A stretch of 64,000 nt of DNA, taken from NCBI RefSeq assembly GCF_900112695.1, contig NZ_FOMT01000003.1, positions 496,001 through 560,000 on the forward strand. The letters run 5' to 3'. The notes under the pieces were generated by a model. It made no database searches. It saw only the letters and a list, made by a program, of their open reading frames with translations, and was not told the DNA's origin. The stretch comes from Paenibacillus catalpae. GTDB taxonomy: Bacteria; Bacillota; Bacilli; Paenibacillales; Paenibacillaceae. Below, one piece after another: positions 26,040-35,967 of the stretch. The position numbers and the translations under genes were made by a program. Position 1 is the first letter of the stretch; each line of letters opens with the position of its first letter.

Positions 26040-28094
26040 ATGATAAATGAGAAGAAGCCAAAGATTTGGTACGGCGGAGATTACAATCCGGATCAATGGG
26101 AGAAGGATGTGTGGGACGAGGATTTGCGCATGTTCAAGCTTGCCGGAATCGATGTGGCCACGCTGAACGTATTCGCATGGGCGAAAAATCAGCCCGATGA
26201 GGATTCGTATGATTTCGGCTGGCTCGATGAAATGATGGACAAGCTTCATGCGGACGGCGTTGGCGTTTGTCTCGCAACAAGTACAGCTGCGCATCCGGCT
26301 TGGATGGCGCGCAAATACCCGGATGTCCTGCAAGTGGATTTCAACGGCAACAAACGCAAGTTTGGCGGACGCCATAACTCTTGCCCGAACAGCCCAACCT
26401 TCCGCAAGTATTCGGTGCGCATGGCAGAGAAGCTGGCTGAGAGGTACAAGGATCATCCGGCTTTGCTTATTTGGCATATTAACAACGAATACGGCGGTGC
26501 GGGCAATTGCTATTGCGACAACTGCGAAGCAGCATTCCGGGTATGGCTGAAGGAACGATACGGTACGATCGAAGCGGTAAACCGCGCGTGGAATACGGCT
26601 TTCTGGGGTCATATTTTCTATGACTTTGAAGATATCGTTCTGCCAAGCGGCCGCAGCGAGGAATGGCACGGCGCGAACGGCCGGACGGAGACGAACTTCC
26701 AAGGTCTCTCGCTGGATTACATGCGATTCCATTCCGACAGCCTGCTCGATTGCTATAAGCTCGAGTATGAAGCGGTCAAGAAGCATACACCGGAAATTCC
26801 GGTTACGACCAATCTGATGGGGGCTTTCAAGAAGCTCGATTATCATAAATGGGCGAAGCACATGGACGTTGTATCCTGGGATAACTACCCAAGGTTTGAT
26901 ACGCCGCATAGCTATACGGCTATGATGCATGATCTGATGCGCGGTCTGAAGGCCGGTCAGCCGTTTATGCTGATGGAGCAGACGCCAAGCCAGCAGAACT
27001 GGCAGCCCTACAACTCGCTTAAGCGTCCTGGCGTTATGCGGTTATGGAGCTATCAGGCGGTGGCCCGCGGTGCGGATACCGTCCTGTTCTTTCAGCTGCG
27101 CCGTTCGGTTGGGGCTTGCGAGAAGTATCATGGTGCCGTGATTGAGCATGTCGGGCATGAGCATACCCGCGTATTCCGCGAATGCGCGGAGCTTGGTGCA
27201 GAGCTTGGAAAGCTCGGCGACAAGCTCCTGGACTCCAGAATGAAAGCGAAAGTAGCGATTCTGTTTGACTGGGAAAACTGGTGGGCTATTGAAATGTCCA
27301 GCGGTCCAACGATTGCCCTCAAATATGTAACCGAAGCTCACAAGTTCTACGATGCGCTTTACCGGGCGGGAATTGCGGCCGATGTCGTCAGCGTGGAAGC
27401 GGACCTCAGCGATTATGATCTTGTCATCGCGCCAGTAATGTATATGGTGAAGCAGGGAGTTGCAGCTAAGCTTGAGAAATTCGTTGAAGCTGGCGGTTCG
27501 GTCATTTCGACTTACTTCAGCGGTATTGTTAACGAGACTGACCTCGTTACGCTGGGCGGTTATCCTGGCGAGCTCCGTAAGTTGTTTGGTATCTGGGCGG
27601 AAGAGATCGATGCCTTGCTTCCAACCCAGCGCAACCGGATTGTGCTGTCGGATAACGCGCTTGGTTCGAAGCCGGAATATGAGTGCGGGATGATCTGCGA
27701 TCTAATCCACTCGGAAGGCGCCGAAGTGAAAGCGGTATACGGCGATGACTTCTATCGCGGCATGCCGGCCCTTACCGTCAACAAGTTTGGCGCAGGCGAG
27801 GCATGGTACTTGGCTACAAGTCCGGAAGCGGAATTCCTGCAGGAGTGGCTGCCTCAGCTATGCGCATCCCGCGGCATCAAACCTCTCGTACCTGCAACGC
27901 CTGAAGGCGTGGAAACGACAATCCGATCCAAAGACGGCCAGGATTACTTGTTTATCCTTAATCACAAAGCCGATTCTGTTACGGTGGAGCTTGGCGAACA
28001 TTCCGGTATTAACCTGCTGACAGATGTTCCTGTCCAAGGTGGCAGCACAGAGCTTGCAGGCTATGATGTGCAAATCATCAAGCTGGAAAAATAA
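26040..28094 (+). CDS. beta-galactosidase, GH42
   Basis: 684 residues, cytosolic. The GH42 TIM barrel opens IWYGGDYNPDQW. The acid/base is Glu150 in HINNEYGG and the nucleophile Glu313 in LMEQTPS. The zinc-site cysteines of the family are present (HNSCPNS and NCYCDNC). A trimerisation domain and a small C-terminal beta domain complete a normal-length enzyme. It removes terminal beta-galactose, commonly from galactan or galacto-oligosaccharides rather than lactose. GAGGTG precedes the ATG. It is divergent from its likely AraC regulator, matching the ancestral layout of the broken pair near 50 kb. Confidence 0.95.
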   Translation: MINEKKPKIWYGGDYNPDQWEKDVWDEDLRMFKLAGIDVATLNVFAWAKNQPDEDSYDFGWLDEMMDKLHADGVGVCLATSTAAHPAWMARKYPDVLQVDFNGNKRKFGGRHNSCPNSPTFRKYSVRMAEKLAERYKDHPALLIWHINNEYGGAGNCYCDNCEAAFRVWLKERYGTIEAVNRAWNTAFWGHIFYDFEDIVLPSGRSEEWHGANGRTETNFQGLSLDYMRFHSDSLLDCYKLEYEAVKKHTPEIPVTTNLMGAFKKLDYHKWAKHMDVVSWDNYPRFDTPHSYTAMMHDLMRGLKAGQPFMLMEQTPSQQNWQPYNSLKRPGVMRLWSYQAVARGADTVLFFQLRRSVGACEKYHGAVIEHVGHEHTRVFRECAELGAELGKLGDKLLDSRMKAKVAILFDWENWWAIEMSSGPTIALKYVTEAHKFYDALYRAGIAADVVSVEADLSDYDLVIAPVMYMVKQGVAAKLEKFVEAGGSVISTYFSGIVNETDLVTLGGYPGELRKLFGIWAEEIDALLPTQRNRIVLSDNALGSKPEYECGMICDLIHSEGAEVKAVYGDDFYRGMPALTVNKFGAGEAWYLATSPEAEFLQEWLPQLCASRGIKPLVPATPEGVETTIRSKDGQDYLFILNHKADSVTVELGEHSGINLLTDVPVQGGSTELAGYDVQIIKLEK

Positions 28095-28242
28095 ACAAAC
28101 AGCGGCAGCCCAATGGCCGTGTAAGTTTAGATTTCGCCTTTGCTCGGGGATTCCAACCTTCGCTTATTCAATCAAGTAATCCCGGAGCAACAGCGCTCGG
28201 AAGAACATTTGAAATGCGCAGTCCATCGTTTACTGGTTTAAT

Positions 28243-29106
28243 TTACAACGAAGACTTCCGGTATTCCGTAGGGGTAAGCCCTACGTTCTTTTTAAATGTG
28301 CTGTTGAACGAGTCGATGCTTGCGTAACCAACAAGCTCGGCAATGATGGCAATCTTTTGACTGCTTCCTCGCAGGAGCTCACAGCTTTTCCGAATGCGAA
28401 GACTTTGAAGATAAGCTCCATAGGATTGTCCCGTATGCTTCAAGAAGAGCCGTTGAAGCTGTCTCGAGCTCCATCCCGATACATGGGACAGCTCGGACAG
28501 CGTCACGGCTTTATTGAAGTTGTGCTCCAGATAATCAATGACCAGATGGAACCCTGCAGATTCATTTCGCTCATCTTCTTGAGCTTCGAATTTACGTCTA
28601 TAAACCGTAACGATGAGTTGATTCAGCAAGGCATACAGCATTGTTTTGGAACCAAGCTTGTTAGCCGACATTTCCTGATGAAGCTGCAGCATCAGGCTCT
28701 CGATTGACCCGTCCCGATCAAAGACGGAATAGTACGATGAGGCGTTGTTCGTCAGAGAAGACAAGTGCTCCTGGATAGGCAGTTCTTGAAAGATTGACAG
28801 CTGATCCGCCAAATGGGGATCAAATAGGCAATTATAGACGACGGGCTGCTTACTGGACCGTTCCGATGAAGCGGGTCTGAACACATGAGCTACTCCAATC
28901 GGAATGACAAATAACAGTCCTTTGTGAATGGGAAATGTCTCCTGTCCGATATGATGAAAGCCATTCCCTTCGGCTACGTAACAAAACTCAATGAAATCAT
29001 GAGCATGGTAGGGGACCAGAAAGTCTTCCGTAAACCGGTTGACCAGCATATGCAGATTTTCTTGCAAAAAATATTGGCGCTCAAATACCTCGTGTGTACG
29101 GTTCAT
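28243..29106 (-). CDS. AraC family transcriptional regulator beside GH78-like gene
   Basis: 287 residues. Cupin-type sensor domain (about 25-110, with PYHAHDFIEFCYVAEGNGF and VIPIGVAHVF) and AraC double helix-turn-helix (about 190-287, ending VGYASIDSFNSTFKKNVGLT). Divergent from the gene at 29290 across 183 bases, so it is the probable activator of that enzyme. A -10-like TATAAT sits at 29221-29226 in this gap without a clear -35, in line with AraC-dependent activation. Confidence 0.92.
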   Translation of the reverse strand: MNRTHEVFERQYFLQENLHMLVNRFTEDFLVPYHAHDFIEFCYVAEGNGFHHIGQETFPIHKGLLFVIPIGVAHVFRPASSERSSKQPVVYNCLFDPHLADQLSIFQELPIQEHLSSLTNNASSYYSVFDRDGSIESLMLQLHQEMSANKLGSKTMLYALLNQLIVTVYRRKFEAQEDERNESAGFHLVIDYLEHNFNKAVTLSELSHVSGWSSRQLQRLFLKHTGQSYGAYLQSLRIRKSCELLRGSSQKIAIIAELVGYASIDSFNSTFKKNVGLTPTEYRKSSL

Positions 29107-29289
29107 CCTCTCATTCCTCGCACATTGATATACGATTAGTATAACGCGGCCATTGTCGTGATGTCATGATAACAGGGGTAAAATGTCCTTTTCGACCGGA
29201 AGATATGCTTGTGAAGCCGATATAATGGAAGCATAATGACTGGTTATTGCCTCCGTTTTTTTACAGAGCTGTGAAAGGATGAGAAGAAG

Positions 29290-31263
29290 ATGCTGCAAAC
29301 CCCAGAATGGATTTGGTACCCGGGAGATTTCGAGATTTATCATCATTTGCTGCTCAATACCCGGCGGGAAGAACGTTATCATCAATGGCCTGCTTTCTGG
29401 CGGCTCGACGACTGCTATCATAATGTTCGTTTCCGTAAAGAAGTCCTTTGCGATCATCCTGAAGAAATTACGGTGTATGCCCATGGCGTCGGACATGCTT
29501 GGGTGGACGGAATCAAGTATCCTTTTGGAAAGCCGATCCCCCTCACATCCGGCAGCCATAAGCTCGAGATTAGTGTGGCACGAACAGACGGCTTGCCTTG
29601 TATCTTTGTGGACGGAGTGCAGTGTGCCAGCAATTCGACCTGGGAGGCAAATGATTACAGCATCGATTGGCTGCCCGCCGGCTGCAACGGGTTGTACCGG
29701 AATAAAGAAGATGATCCTAAAGTATTCTTCTTTCAGTATGAGGAAATCCAGCCTGTATCCATTGAGCAAAGAGAAAACGGACTGCTGTATGATTACGGAA
29801 AAGAAACCTTTGCCCAACTAGCGTTCGAGAACATTCAAGCCGCTGGCGATATCCATCTTAATTATGGCGAATCGATAGAAGAAGCATTGGATACGGAACA
29901 TAGTATTCTGATAGACACGGTTCCGGCCGGTAACGATTCCTATCGCTGCCCTGCCCGAGCATTCCGGTATTTATTTGTACAAGGGGCGGAGAAGGGGCAG
30001 TTTGAGCTTACTGCTTCGTATGAATATTTGCCGCTTGAGCAAAAAGGAACGTTCACCTGCTCGAATGATCAGATCAACCGGATCTGGGAGATGGCCGAAT
30101 ATACCCTTCACCTCAACAGCCGGGAGTTCTTTCTGGACGGAATCAAGCGGGATCGCTGGGTATGGTCGGGTGACGCATACCAGAGCTATCTGATTAATAA
30201 CTATATTTATTTCGACCCGGAGATTACGAAGCGGACGATTATTGCCCTTCGCGGCAAGGACCCTATCGTCAGACATATTAATACGATCATGGATTACTCC
30301 TTCTACTGGGTCATGAGTATTTATGATTATTATCAAACAACGAGGGACATCGATTTTGTTGCCTTCATCTATCCACGAATGAAGTCCATGATGGAGTATT
30401 GCATCTCTCGAACAGATGAAGACGGGTTTATCCGCGGCAGAGAGGGAGATTGGGTATTCATCGACTGGGCGGAAATCGATAAGACCGGCGCAGTCTGCGC
30501 CGAGCAAATGCTGTATGCGGAAAGCTTAAAGGCCGCATGGGCTTGCGGAGAGCTGCTGGGCGCTGGCGAAGAACGTTATTTGGCAAGTTACAAGCAGTTA
30601 AAGAGCCGGATTGATGAGTGCTTCTGGGATGAAGAGCTGGGAGCGTACATCGACAGTTTCGAATCCGGGAAACGCAATGTCACGCGGCATGCGAATATAT
30701 TTGCGTTGTTATGGGAGTTTGCGGACAACGAGCAGCGGGAGAGCATTATCACCAATGTTCTTCTCAATGACGAGGTTCCCCGGATCAGCACGCCGTACTT
30801 CAAGTTTTATGAACTCGAGGTCATGTGCAGGATCGGACGGTTGGATTATGTCTCAGCGCAAATTCAAAGTTATTGGGGCGGCATGATACAGCTGGATGCG
30901 ACGACCTTCTGGGAGGAATATAACCCTGACATTACCGGTCCTGAGCGATTGGGCATGTACGGCGACCGTTACGGCAAAAGCTTATGCCATGCGTGGGGAG
31001 CAAGTCCCATTTATTTATTGGGACGGTATTACTTTGGCGTTTATCCAACGTCGGCAGGCTACGAGACCTTCGCCATTGAGCCGCAGCATGGCGGTTTGGA
31101 ATGGTTAAAAGGAACCATTCCTGTAAACGGGGGAACGGTTACTGTTGCGCTGACGCAAGAAGTACTGGAGGTTATATCCGATCGGGCTGGTGGTACCGTT
31201 CGAATGAACGGACTGGAGTATCCTCTGCTGAAGGATATTCCTTTTAACCTAACCCTGAAATAG
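29290..31263 (+). CDS. alpha-L-rhamnosidase-like protein, GH78 related
   Basis: 657 residues, cytosolic. N-terminal beta domains (about 1-255; FRKEVLCDHPEEITVYAHG) precede an alpha/alpha toroid (about 265-580) and a C-terminal beta domain with the GH78-type ending GGLEWLKGTIPVNGGTV. The GH78 catalytic segment D-x-x-x-R-x-E-R-x-G-W-x-G-D appears as DGIKRDRWVWSGDAYQ, with Asp in the general-acid position instead of Glu. GH78 enzymes release terminal alpha-L-rhamnose from rhamnogalacturonan or glycosides. The changed motif could mean another substrate. Confidence 0.85.
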   Translation: MLQTPEWIWYPGDFEIYHHLLLNTRREERYHQWPAFWRLDDCYHNVRFRKEVLCDHPEEITVYAHGVGHAWVDGIKYPFGKPIPLTSGSHKLEISVARTDGLPCIFVDGVQCASNSTWEANDYSIDWLPAGCNGLYRNKEDDPKVFFFQYEEIQPVSIEQRENGLLYDYGKETFAQLAFENIQAAGDIHLNYGESIEEALDTEHSILIDTVPAGNDSYRCPARAFRYLFVQGAEKGQFELTASYEYLPLEQKGTFTCSNDQINRIWEMAEYTLHLNSREFFLDGIKRDRWVWSGDAYQSYLINNYIYFDPEITKRTIIALRGKDPIVRHINTIMDYSFYWVMSIYDYYQTTRDIDFVAFIYPRMKSMMEYCISRTDEDGFIRGREGDWVFIDWAEIDKTGAVCAEQMLYAESLKAAWACGELLGAGEERYLASYKQLKSRIDECFWDEELGAYIDSFESGKRNVTRHANIFALLWEFADNEQRESIITNVLLNDEVPRISTPYFKFYELEVMCRIGRLDYVSAQIQSYWGGMIQLDATTFWEEYNPDITGPERLGMYGDRYGKSLCHAWGASPIYLLGRYYFGVYPTSAGYETFAIEPQHGGLEWLKGTIPVNGGTVTVALTQEVLEVISDRAGGTVRMNGLEYPLLKDIPFNLTLK

Positions 31264-31273
31264 AAAACATGCG

Positions 31274-31312
31274 TAAGCCGGCCAGATTAAACTTGCCGGC
31301 TTATTTTCATTT
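31274..31312 (+). terminator. intrinsic terminator
   Basis: TAAGCCGGC (31274-31282) and GCCGGCTTA (31295-31303), then TTTTCATTTT. It ends the GH78-like transcript. Confidence 0.8.
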
Positions 31313-31339
31313 TATAATCTATAAAATCAAATAGGGAAA

Positions 31340-31369
31340 TAGACCCAGCGATTCTTTATAGTGTATAAT
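31340..31369 (+). promoter_or_regulatory. candidate sigma-A promoter of the locus D regulator
   Basis: TAGACC (31340-31345) as -35, an 18-bp spacer, and a perfect TATAAT (31364-31369). The gene start lies 113 bases downstream, with a cre-like site in between. Confidence 0.45.
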
Positions 31370-31411
31370 TATCCAATATGAATCTGGTTAGGGACAATTA
31401 ACGAAATAAAA

Positions 31412-31425
31412 TTAAAGCGCTTTCA
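31412..31425 (+). promoter_or_regulatory. CcpA box-like site (cre)
   Basis: TTAAAGCGCTTTCA matches the cre consensus at 13 of 14 positions and is nearly a perfect palindrome. It lies about 40 bases downstream of the predicted transcription start of the regulator at 31483, a roadblock position. Confidence 0.55.
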
Positions 31426-31482
31426 TTATTAACATTAGTGCAACTCCATAGCGATCCTGATAGACGATAGGAGGACCGGCGG

Positions 31483-33750
31483 ATGAAACGATTTCCCATG
31501 ATGCTTCAGCTGATGTTGACCCTGATTTGTGTCATGGCTATTCCGACTGCCATTCTGACATGGTATAGCGGTACGCAAATTGTGGGGTACTCAGAAAGCG
31601 CCATTGCGGATACCTCGCTTGCGGGACTTCGCGCGAACCGCGAGCTTAACGAGAACGCTCTGAGTAATCTGTCGCAGGATGCGGTGCAGCTGGCCGGAAC
31701 GAATATTTTCGACCGGATCCGAAGCTTCCAGACGTACTCGGAGCTTAACTCCGATTATAGTGATGTCAGCAGCGCACTCCAGGTACTTAATGAGCTCGTC
31801 AGCCTTAATCACCGCGTGGATGGCGTAAACTCCACCTACTTCCTGCTTGATGGAGCCGATTATGTTGTATCGACCGACCGGGGAATTACAAAGCTGGACC
31901 GGTATGAACCGGTTGACTGGATGGAGAAGGCGCTTGAAGGGCGGAGAGGGATTGGTGGGGTATGGTATCCCCGTCAATTGGAATCCGGGGATCAGGTTGT
32001 CTCCTACCTATTGCCACTGAATCGCTTGTCAACGACAACGCGCGGGACTATCGTCGTTAATTTGAGCGAAAGCCAGATCGCCAATTACCTAAGCTCGTCG
32101 GAACCGGGGGCCGAAGGATTCATGCTCCTGAAATCGGACGGTACTATTATTTCGCATAATGATAAGTCTTTGATTCTCACTGACGGCTATGAACAGCCTT
32201 ATATCAAGCAAATCCTGAACGAGCCGGCAAGAGAAGGCCATGCCTTCCATGTGCTTGAAGGAGAGCGGCTGCTCTATACCTGGTCGCGTTCGGATCAACT
32301 CGGATGGTGGAATATTAACGTCTATTCCATGGATCAATTGATGACGAAGACGTTTAACCTGCAGCGGAGCATTATTTTTATTACGGGAATGATTATTATT
32401 GCAGGCACTATCCTTGCCGTTCTGCTTGCCACCTGGTTATCCCAACCGGTGCGGAAGCTCGTCCGAACCATGCGGGAACGCAGCGGTCTCGGCAGCACGA
32501 ACAAGAACGAATTGGCCTTCCTGGAGTCAGCGTTCAGACGGATGCAGGAGGAAGAGGAAGGGCTGCACACACTGCTCCAGGAACGAGAGCAGGATACCCG
32601 GAGCTTGTCGATCCATCATTTGCTGCGCGGCGATGTGAAGAAACAGATCGCGGAGATGTTCCCTGAACGCTACTACACCGTTGCGGTTGTCTCCATCGAT
32701 CGTTTCAGGAGGTATGTAAGCAAGAACAACCCGGAGACCCGAAGCTATAACCGCTATCTTCTGCTCTCGAAATGCGAGAGCCTGTTCCCGGAGGGAATCT
32801 ATGCAAGGGGGATTTACCAAGGGGATGGCTGCTTTGTATTTATTATGAATTATGGACAAGAAGAGCTGGAGAATGGTTTGACTCAATTGAGAGGAACTCT
32901 TGTTCAAATCAGGGATACCGCACTTGATTTGCTGGGTCACTCCGTGACGACAGGCGTAAGCAGCCAGACGGAGTTTGGAGACAGCATGCCCGAACGGGTG
33001 GCGGAAGCAACGGAAGCGATCAAGCACCGCATGATCAAAGGAAGCGGATGTATTTTCCATTGGAAGCCGGAAGCCGAACGCAGCAAAAAATATATATACC
33101 CGACAAATAGCGAGCGGCGGATCGTTAATTTTCTGGAGCGCGCAGATCTGGACAGTATTCTTGCGGAGCTGGATACGGTCCGCAAGGATATCATTTCCGA
33201 TGAATCGATCTCTTACGATAATATCTTGTTCATCTATAATCAGATCATTGGCGTCACAATCAAGCATCTTAGGGAAAACAATATCAGCACGTCTCGAATC
33301 TTTGCGGGCCGGGGCAATATTTATTCCGCTATTGCTTCCACTGACACGCTGGATGAACTGGAGAATTATCTTCATGACTTCTTCAAAGAGATCATTCAGC
33401 ATCTGGAACGAAATACGGGAGAAGCAAATCACGGCGAGCGGATTATTCGTTATCTGGAGGAAAATTTCTGCAAGGAAATTGTATTCGAAGAGATGGCGAA
33501 GGAGATTGGGATCAGTTATTCCTATATGCGTAAGATCGTCTTTGAATTAACCGGCAAAAGCTTGATTGATTATACGAATCAATTGCGGATCGAGAAGGCA
33601 AAGCTGCTGCTCGTGGATTCAAAAATGACGATAACACAAATTGCTTCCGAAGTCGGTTATTACAACGTCCAGAGCTTTAACCGGTTTTTCCGCAAGTACG
33701 AAGGAATGCCTCCAAGCAGCTATAAGACATCAAGATCCAAGACCTCGTAA
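31483..33750 (+). CDS. membrane-bound AraC-type regulator, YesS-like (locus D)
   Basis: 755 residues, the same length and architecture as the locus A regulator. First membrane helix at about 7-30, Cache-like extracellular domain, second helix at about 296-320, HAMP-like segment, long linker, and a C-terminal AraC double helix-turn-helix (about 650-752; VGYYNVQSFNRFFRKYEGMP). AGGAGG stands before the ATG. It directly precedes the locus D importer and is its probable activator. It is a paralogue rather than a copy of the gene at 2244; the sensor parts differ strongly. Confidence 0.92.
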   Translation: MKRFPMMLQLMLTLICVMAIPTAILTWYSGTQIVGYSESAIADTSLAGLRANRELNENALSNLSQDAVQLAGTNIFDRIRSFQTYSELNSDYSDVSSALQVLNELVSLNHRVDGVNSTYFLLDGADYVVSTDRGITKLDRYEPVDWMEKALEGRRGIGGVWYPRQLESGDQVVSYLLPLNRLSTTTRGTIVVNLSESQIANYLSSSEPGAEGFMLLKSDGTIISHNDKSLILTDGYEQPYIKQILNEPAREGHAFHVLEGERLLYTWSRSDQLGWWNINVYSMDQLMTKTFNLQRSIIFITGMIIIAGTILAVLLATWLSQPVRKLVRTMRERSGLGSTNKNELAFLESAFRRMQEEEEGLHTLLQEREQDTRSLSIHHLLRGDVKKQIAEMFPERYYTVAVVSIDRFRRYVSKNNPETRSYNRYLLLSKCESLFPEGIYARGIYQGDGCFVFIMNYGQEELENGLTQLRGTLVQIRDTALDLLGHSVTTGVSSQTEFGDSMPERVAEATEAIKHRMIKGSGCIFHWKPEAERSKKYIYPTNSERRIVNFLERADLDSILAELDTVRKDIISDESISYDNILFIYNQIIGVTIKHLRENNISTSRIFAGRGNIYSAIASTDTLDELENYLHDFFKEIIQHLERNTGEANHGERIIRYLEENFCKEIVFEEMAKEIGISYSYMRKIVFELTGKSLIDYTNQLRIEKAKLLLVDSKMTITQIASEVGYYNVQSFNRFFRKYEGMPPSSYKTSRSKTS

Positions 33751-33773
33751 AGAACTTTAATAGCAAGGAACAG

Positions 33774-33800
33774 AGCTGTCGGAAGACAGCTTTTATTTTT
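33774..33800 (+). terminator. intrinsic terminator
   Basis: AGCTGTC (33774-33780) and GACAGCT (33785-33791) with a GGAA tetraloop, then TTTATTTTTG. It separates the regulator from the importer operon. The following 196 bases to 33996 hold no convincing gene. Confidence 0.8.
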
Positions 33801-33996
33801 GCTCATACCTATCAGAATTGATTATGATTCGCGGAGGAATGGGGAAAATGAGCCATTAACAATCAAAAATGACAGGAAGAATCATTACTCAAGATTTACC
33901 GATTGGAAATGGCGGGGGTATGATGAGGTCAGCCAACGGACAATGTCTAGTGCCAACAATAGACCGGGGGACGTTAATCGCTGAGGGGGTGAGAAT

Positions 33997-34962
33997 GTGA
34001 AAATTGAAAGCGCTTCACGCCAAAATGAAACCGCTTTAAAAAATATCGGATTAGATAGACGCGGAATGATACATTACCTCCGGCGGGACTGGCAGCTTTA
34101 TTTGCTTCTAATGATTCCGCTCGCTTTTGTACTGGTCTTCAAATACGCACCGATGTCCGGGCTCATCCTTGCATTTAAAAACTATAAAATTGCAAAAGGG
34201 TTCTGGGGCAGCGAGTGGGCAGGCTTTGAAATTTTCAGAGAAATATTCGCCAAGCATGACTTTGGCCGTGCCGTCCGCAACACGATAATGCTAAACGGTC
34301 TTGACCTGCTGTTCAGCTTTACGATGCCAATCGTGCTTGCGCTGCTGCTTAATGAGATCAGAAGCGTAAGGTTCAAGCGTATTAATCAAACCCTGCTATA
34401 CCTGCCGCATTTTCTGTCCTGGATTATTATCGGTGCAATTGCTTACCAGCTGCTCAGCGAGAGTAATGGCGCGATCAATAATCTCATTGCCATGATGGGC
34501 GGCGACCGGATTCCGTTCCTTCAGGAAGATACTCATTGGCTGATTAGTTATCTGGCCATCGGCGTCTGGCAGAGCATGGGATGGGGAACCATCATCTACC
34601 TCGCTTCAATCAGCAGCATTAACCCGGAAATGTACGAAGCAGCCATCGTGGATGGCGCAGGGCGCTGGCGAAAGGTATGGAATGTTACGCTGCCATCAAT
34701 CCGCGTGACCATTGTAACCTTGCTTATAATGAACCTTGGCAAAGTGATGGAAGGCTCATTCGAGCGGGTGTTTGCCCTGCAGAACAAGGCTACGACAGAG
34801 TATACGGTTACGATCCCGGTACTGGTGTACCGGTGGGGGATTGAGAGCGGGAACTTCAGCCGGGCTACCGCGCTTGGATTGTTCCAGGCTGTCATCGGGC
34901 TTGTGCTCGTACTCGCCGCCGACCGGATTGCGAAGAAGCTTGGCGAAGACGGACTTTTATAG
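33997..34962 (+). CDS. ABC sugar importer permease, LplB/UgpA type (locus D)
   Basis: 321 residues and six membrane helices; the conserved start of helix 1 is WQLYLLLMIPLAFVLVFKYA and the EAA loop MYEAAIVDGAGRWRKVWNV. GTG start 3 bases after the end of GGGGGTGAG. The first 25 residues are an unusually long hydrophilic leader compared with its paralogues, and the DNA encoding them contains two cre-like boxes. Confidence 0.92.
   Translation: MKIESASRQNETALKNIGLDRRGMIHYLRRDWQLYLLLMIPLAFVLVFKYAPMSGLILAFKNYKIAKGFWGSEWAGFEIFREIFAKHDFGRAVRNTIMLNGLDLLFSFTMPIVLALLLNEIRSVRFKRINQTLLYLPHFLSWIIIGAIAYQLLSESNGAINNLIAMMGGDRIPFLQEDTHWLISYLAIGVWQSMGWGTIIYLASISSINPEMYEAAIVDGAGRWRKVWNVTLPSIRVTIVTLLIMNLGKVMEGSFERVFALQNKATTEYTVTIPVLVYRWGIESGNFSRATALGLFQAVIGLVLVLAADRIAKKLGEDGLL
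34005..34039 (+). promoter_or_regulatory. two tandem cre-like boxes inside the permease start
   Basis: TGAAAGCGCTTCAC (34005-34018) and TGAAACCGCTTTAA (34026-34039) each match the cre consensus at 12 of 14 positions and are 21 bp apart, two helical turns. They lie in the first codons of the gene, where CcpA can block elongation. Codon constraint could produce one by chance; a phased pair is less likely. Confidence 0.4.
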
Positions 34963-35031
34963 CTCTATGCTTGCGAAGTAAGGATTCCCACAAAAAGCAT
35001 GCGGCAATTCTTTTAAGATACGAGGTGAATC

Positions 35032-35931
35032 ATGAAAACATCTGGCAGCACACTTGCTGTTTATCGCAAAAGGCGTTTTGACATTTGGGATGTGCTGATC
35101 CACCTCTCCCTGCTCATCGCCTCGCTGGCCTGTTTATTACCGTTCCTGCATGTTGTATCCAAGTCATTAAGTGAAGACGCTTTTGTTATTGCCAACAAAG
35201 TATTCATCTGGCCGGAAGGGTTCACTCTCGGCGCTTACGAGAAGATTTTCGCCGATGACAGTATTATTCGCTCTTTGTATGTGTCGGTCCTCGTTACCGT
35301 ACTGTTTACGGTTCTTGGGATGATCATCACCATATGTGCGGCGTATCCTTTATCCCGCAAGCAGCTTAAGGGACGTACGGTACTGACCTTCATCTTTATG
35401 TTCACCCTGTACTTCAGCGGCGGCATTATTCCCGAGTACATGCTGATTAACAACTTAGGCATGCTGGATACAATCTGGTCGATCATACTGCCTCCGGCGT
35501 TTAGCGCATTCAACCTGCTTATTATGAAGACCGCGCTTTCGAGCAGTATACCGGACAGTCTGGAGGAGTCGGCACGAATTGACGGCGCGGGACATTTCCG
35601 CATTCTCGTCAGCATCGTTATTCCGCTGTCCAAACCCATCATTGCAACCTTGTCCCTCTTCTATGCCGTTGGACGCTGGAACACGTATCAGGATGCTCTA
35701 TTCTACATCAAGCAGAATGTTGATCTGAGACCTCTGCAGCTAAAGCTGTATTACCTTGTGATTCAGGCGAGCGAAAGCTTCCAGCTGGAGTCTACACAGG
35801 TATCGCTAAGTAATCCCGAGGTGCTTAAAGCATCATGCGTTGTATTCGCAACCCTTCCGATTATTTGCGTGTATCCGTTTATCCAGAAGTATTTTGTCCA
35901 AGGCGTTATGCTTGGAGCGGTTAAGGAATAA
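35032..35931 (+). CDS. ABC sugar importer permease, YtcP/UgpE type (locus D)
   Basis: 299 residues and six membrane helices, with EAA loop LEESARIDGAGHFRILVSI and C-terminal VQGVMLGAVKE. GAGGTGA precedes the ATG. It forms the heterodimer with the product of 33997; close in sequence to the locus A and E partners. Confidence 0.93.
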   Translation: MKTSGSTLAVYRKRRFDIWDVLIHLSLLIASLACLLPFLHVVSKSLSEDAFVIANKVFIWPEGFTLGAYEKIFADDSIIRSLYVSVLVTVLFTVLGMIITICAAYPLSRKQLKGRTVLTFIFMFTLYFSGGIIPEYMLINNLGMLDTIWSIILPPAFSAFNLLIMKTALSSSIPDSLEESARIDGAGHFRILVSIVIPLSKPIIATLSLFYAVGRWNTYQDALFYIKQNVDLRPLQLKLYYLVIQASESFQLESTQVSLSNPEVLKASCVVFATLPIICVYPFIQKYFVQGVMLGAVKE

Positions 35932-35967
35932 CCTCGAATGGAAAATAATGAAATGGGGGAACAAGCA

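Noticed and set aside
26001..26930. A 309-codon open frame on the minus strand
   Set aside because: It covers the GH42 catalytic barrel on the opposite strand and resembles no protein family.
32527..33432. A 301-codon open frame on the minus strand
   Set aside because: Antisense to the locus D membrane AraC regulator, without a ribosome site or domain.
33799..33984. A 61-codon plus-strand frame before the locus D permease
   Set aside because: It starts in the tail of a terminator, has no ribosome site and no recognisable sequence.
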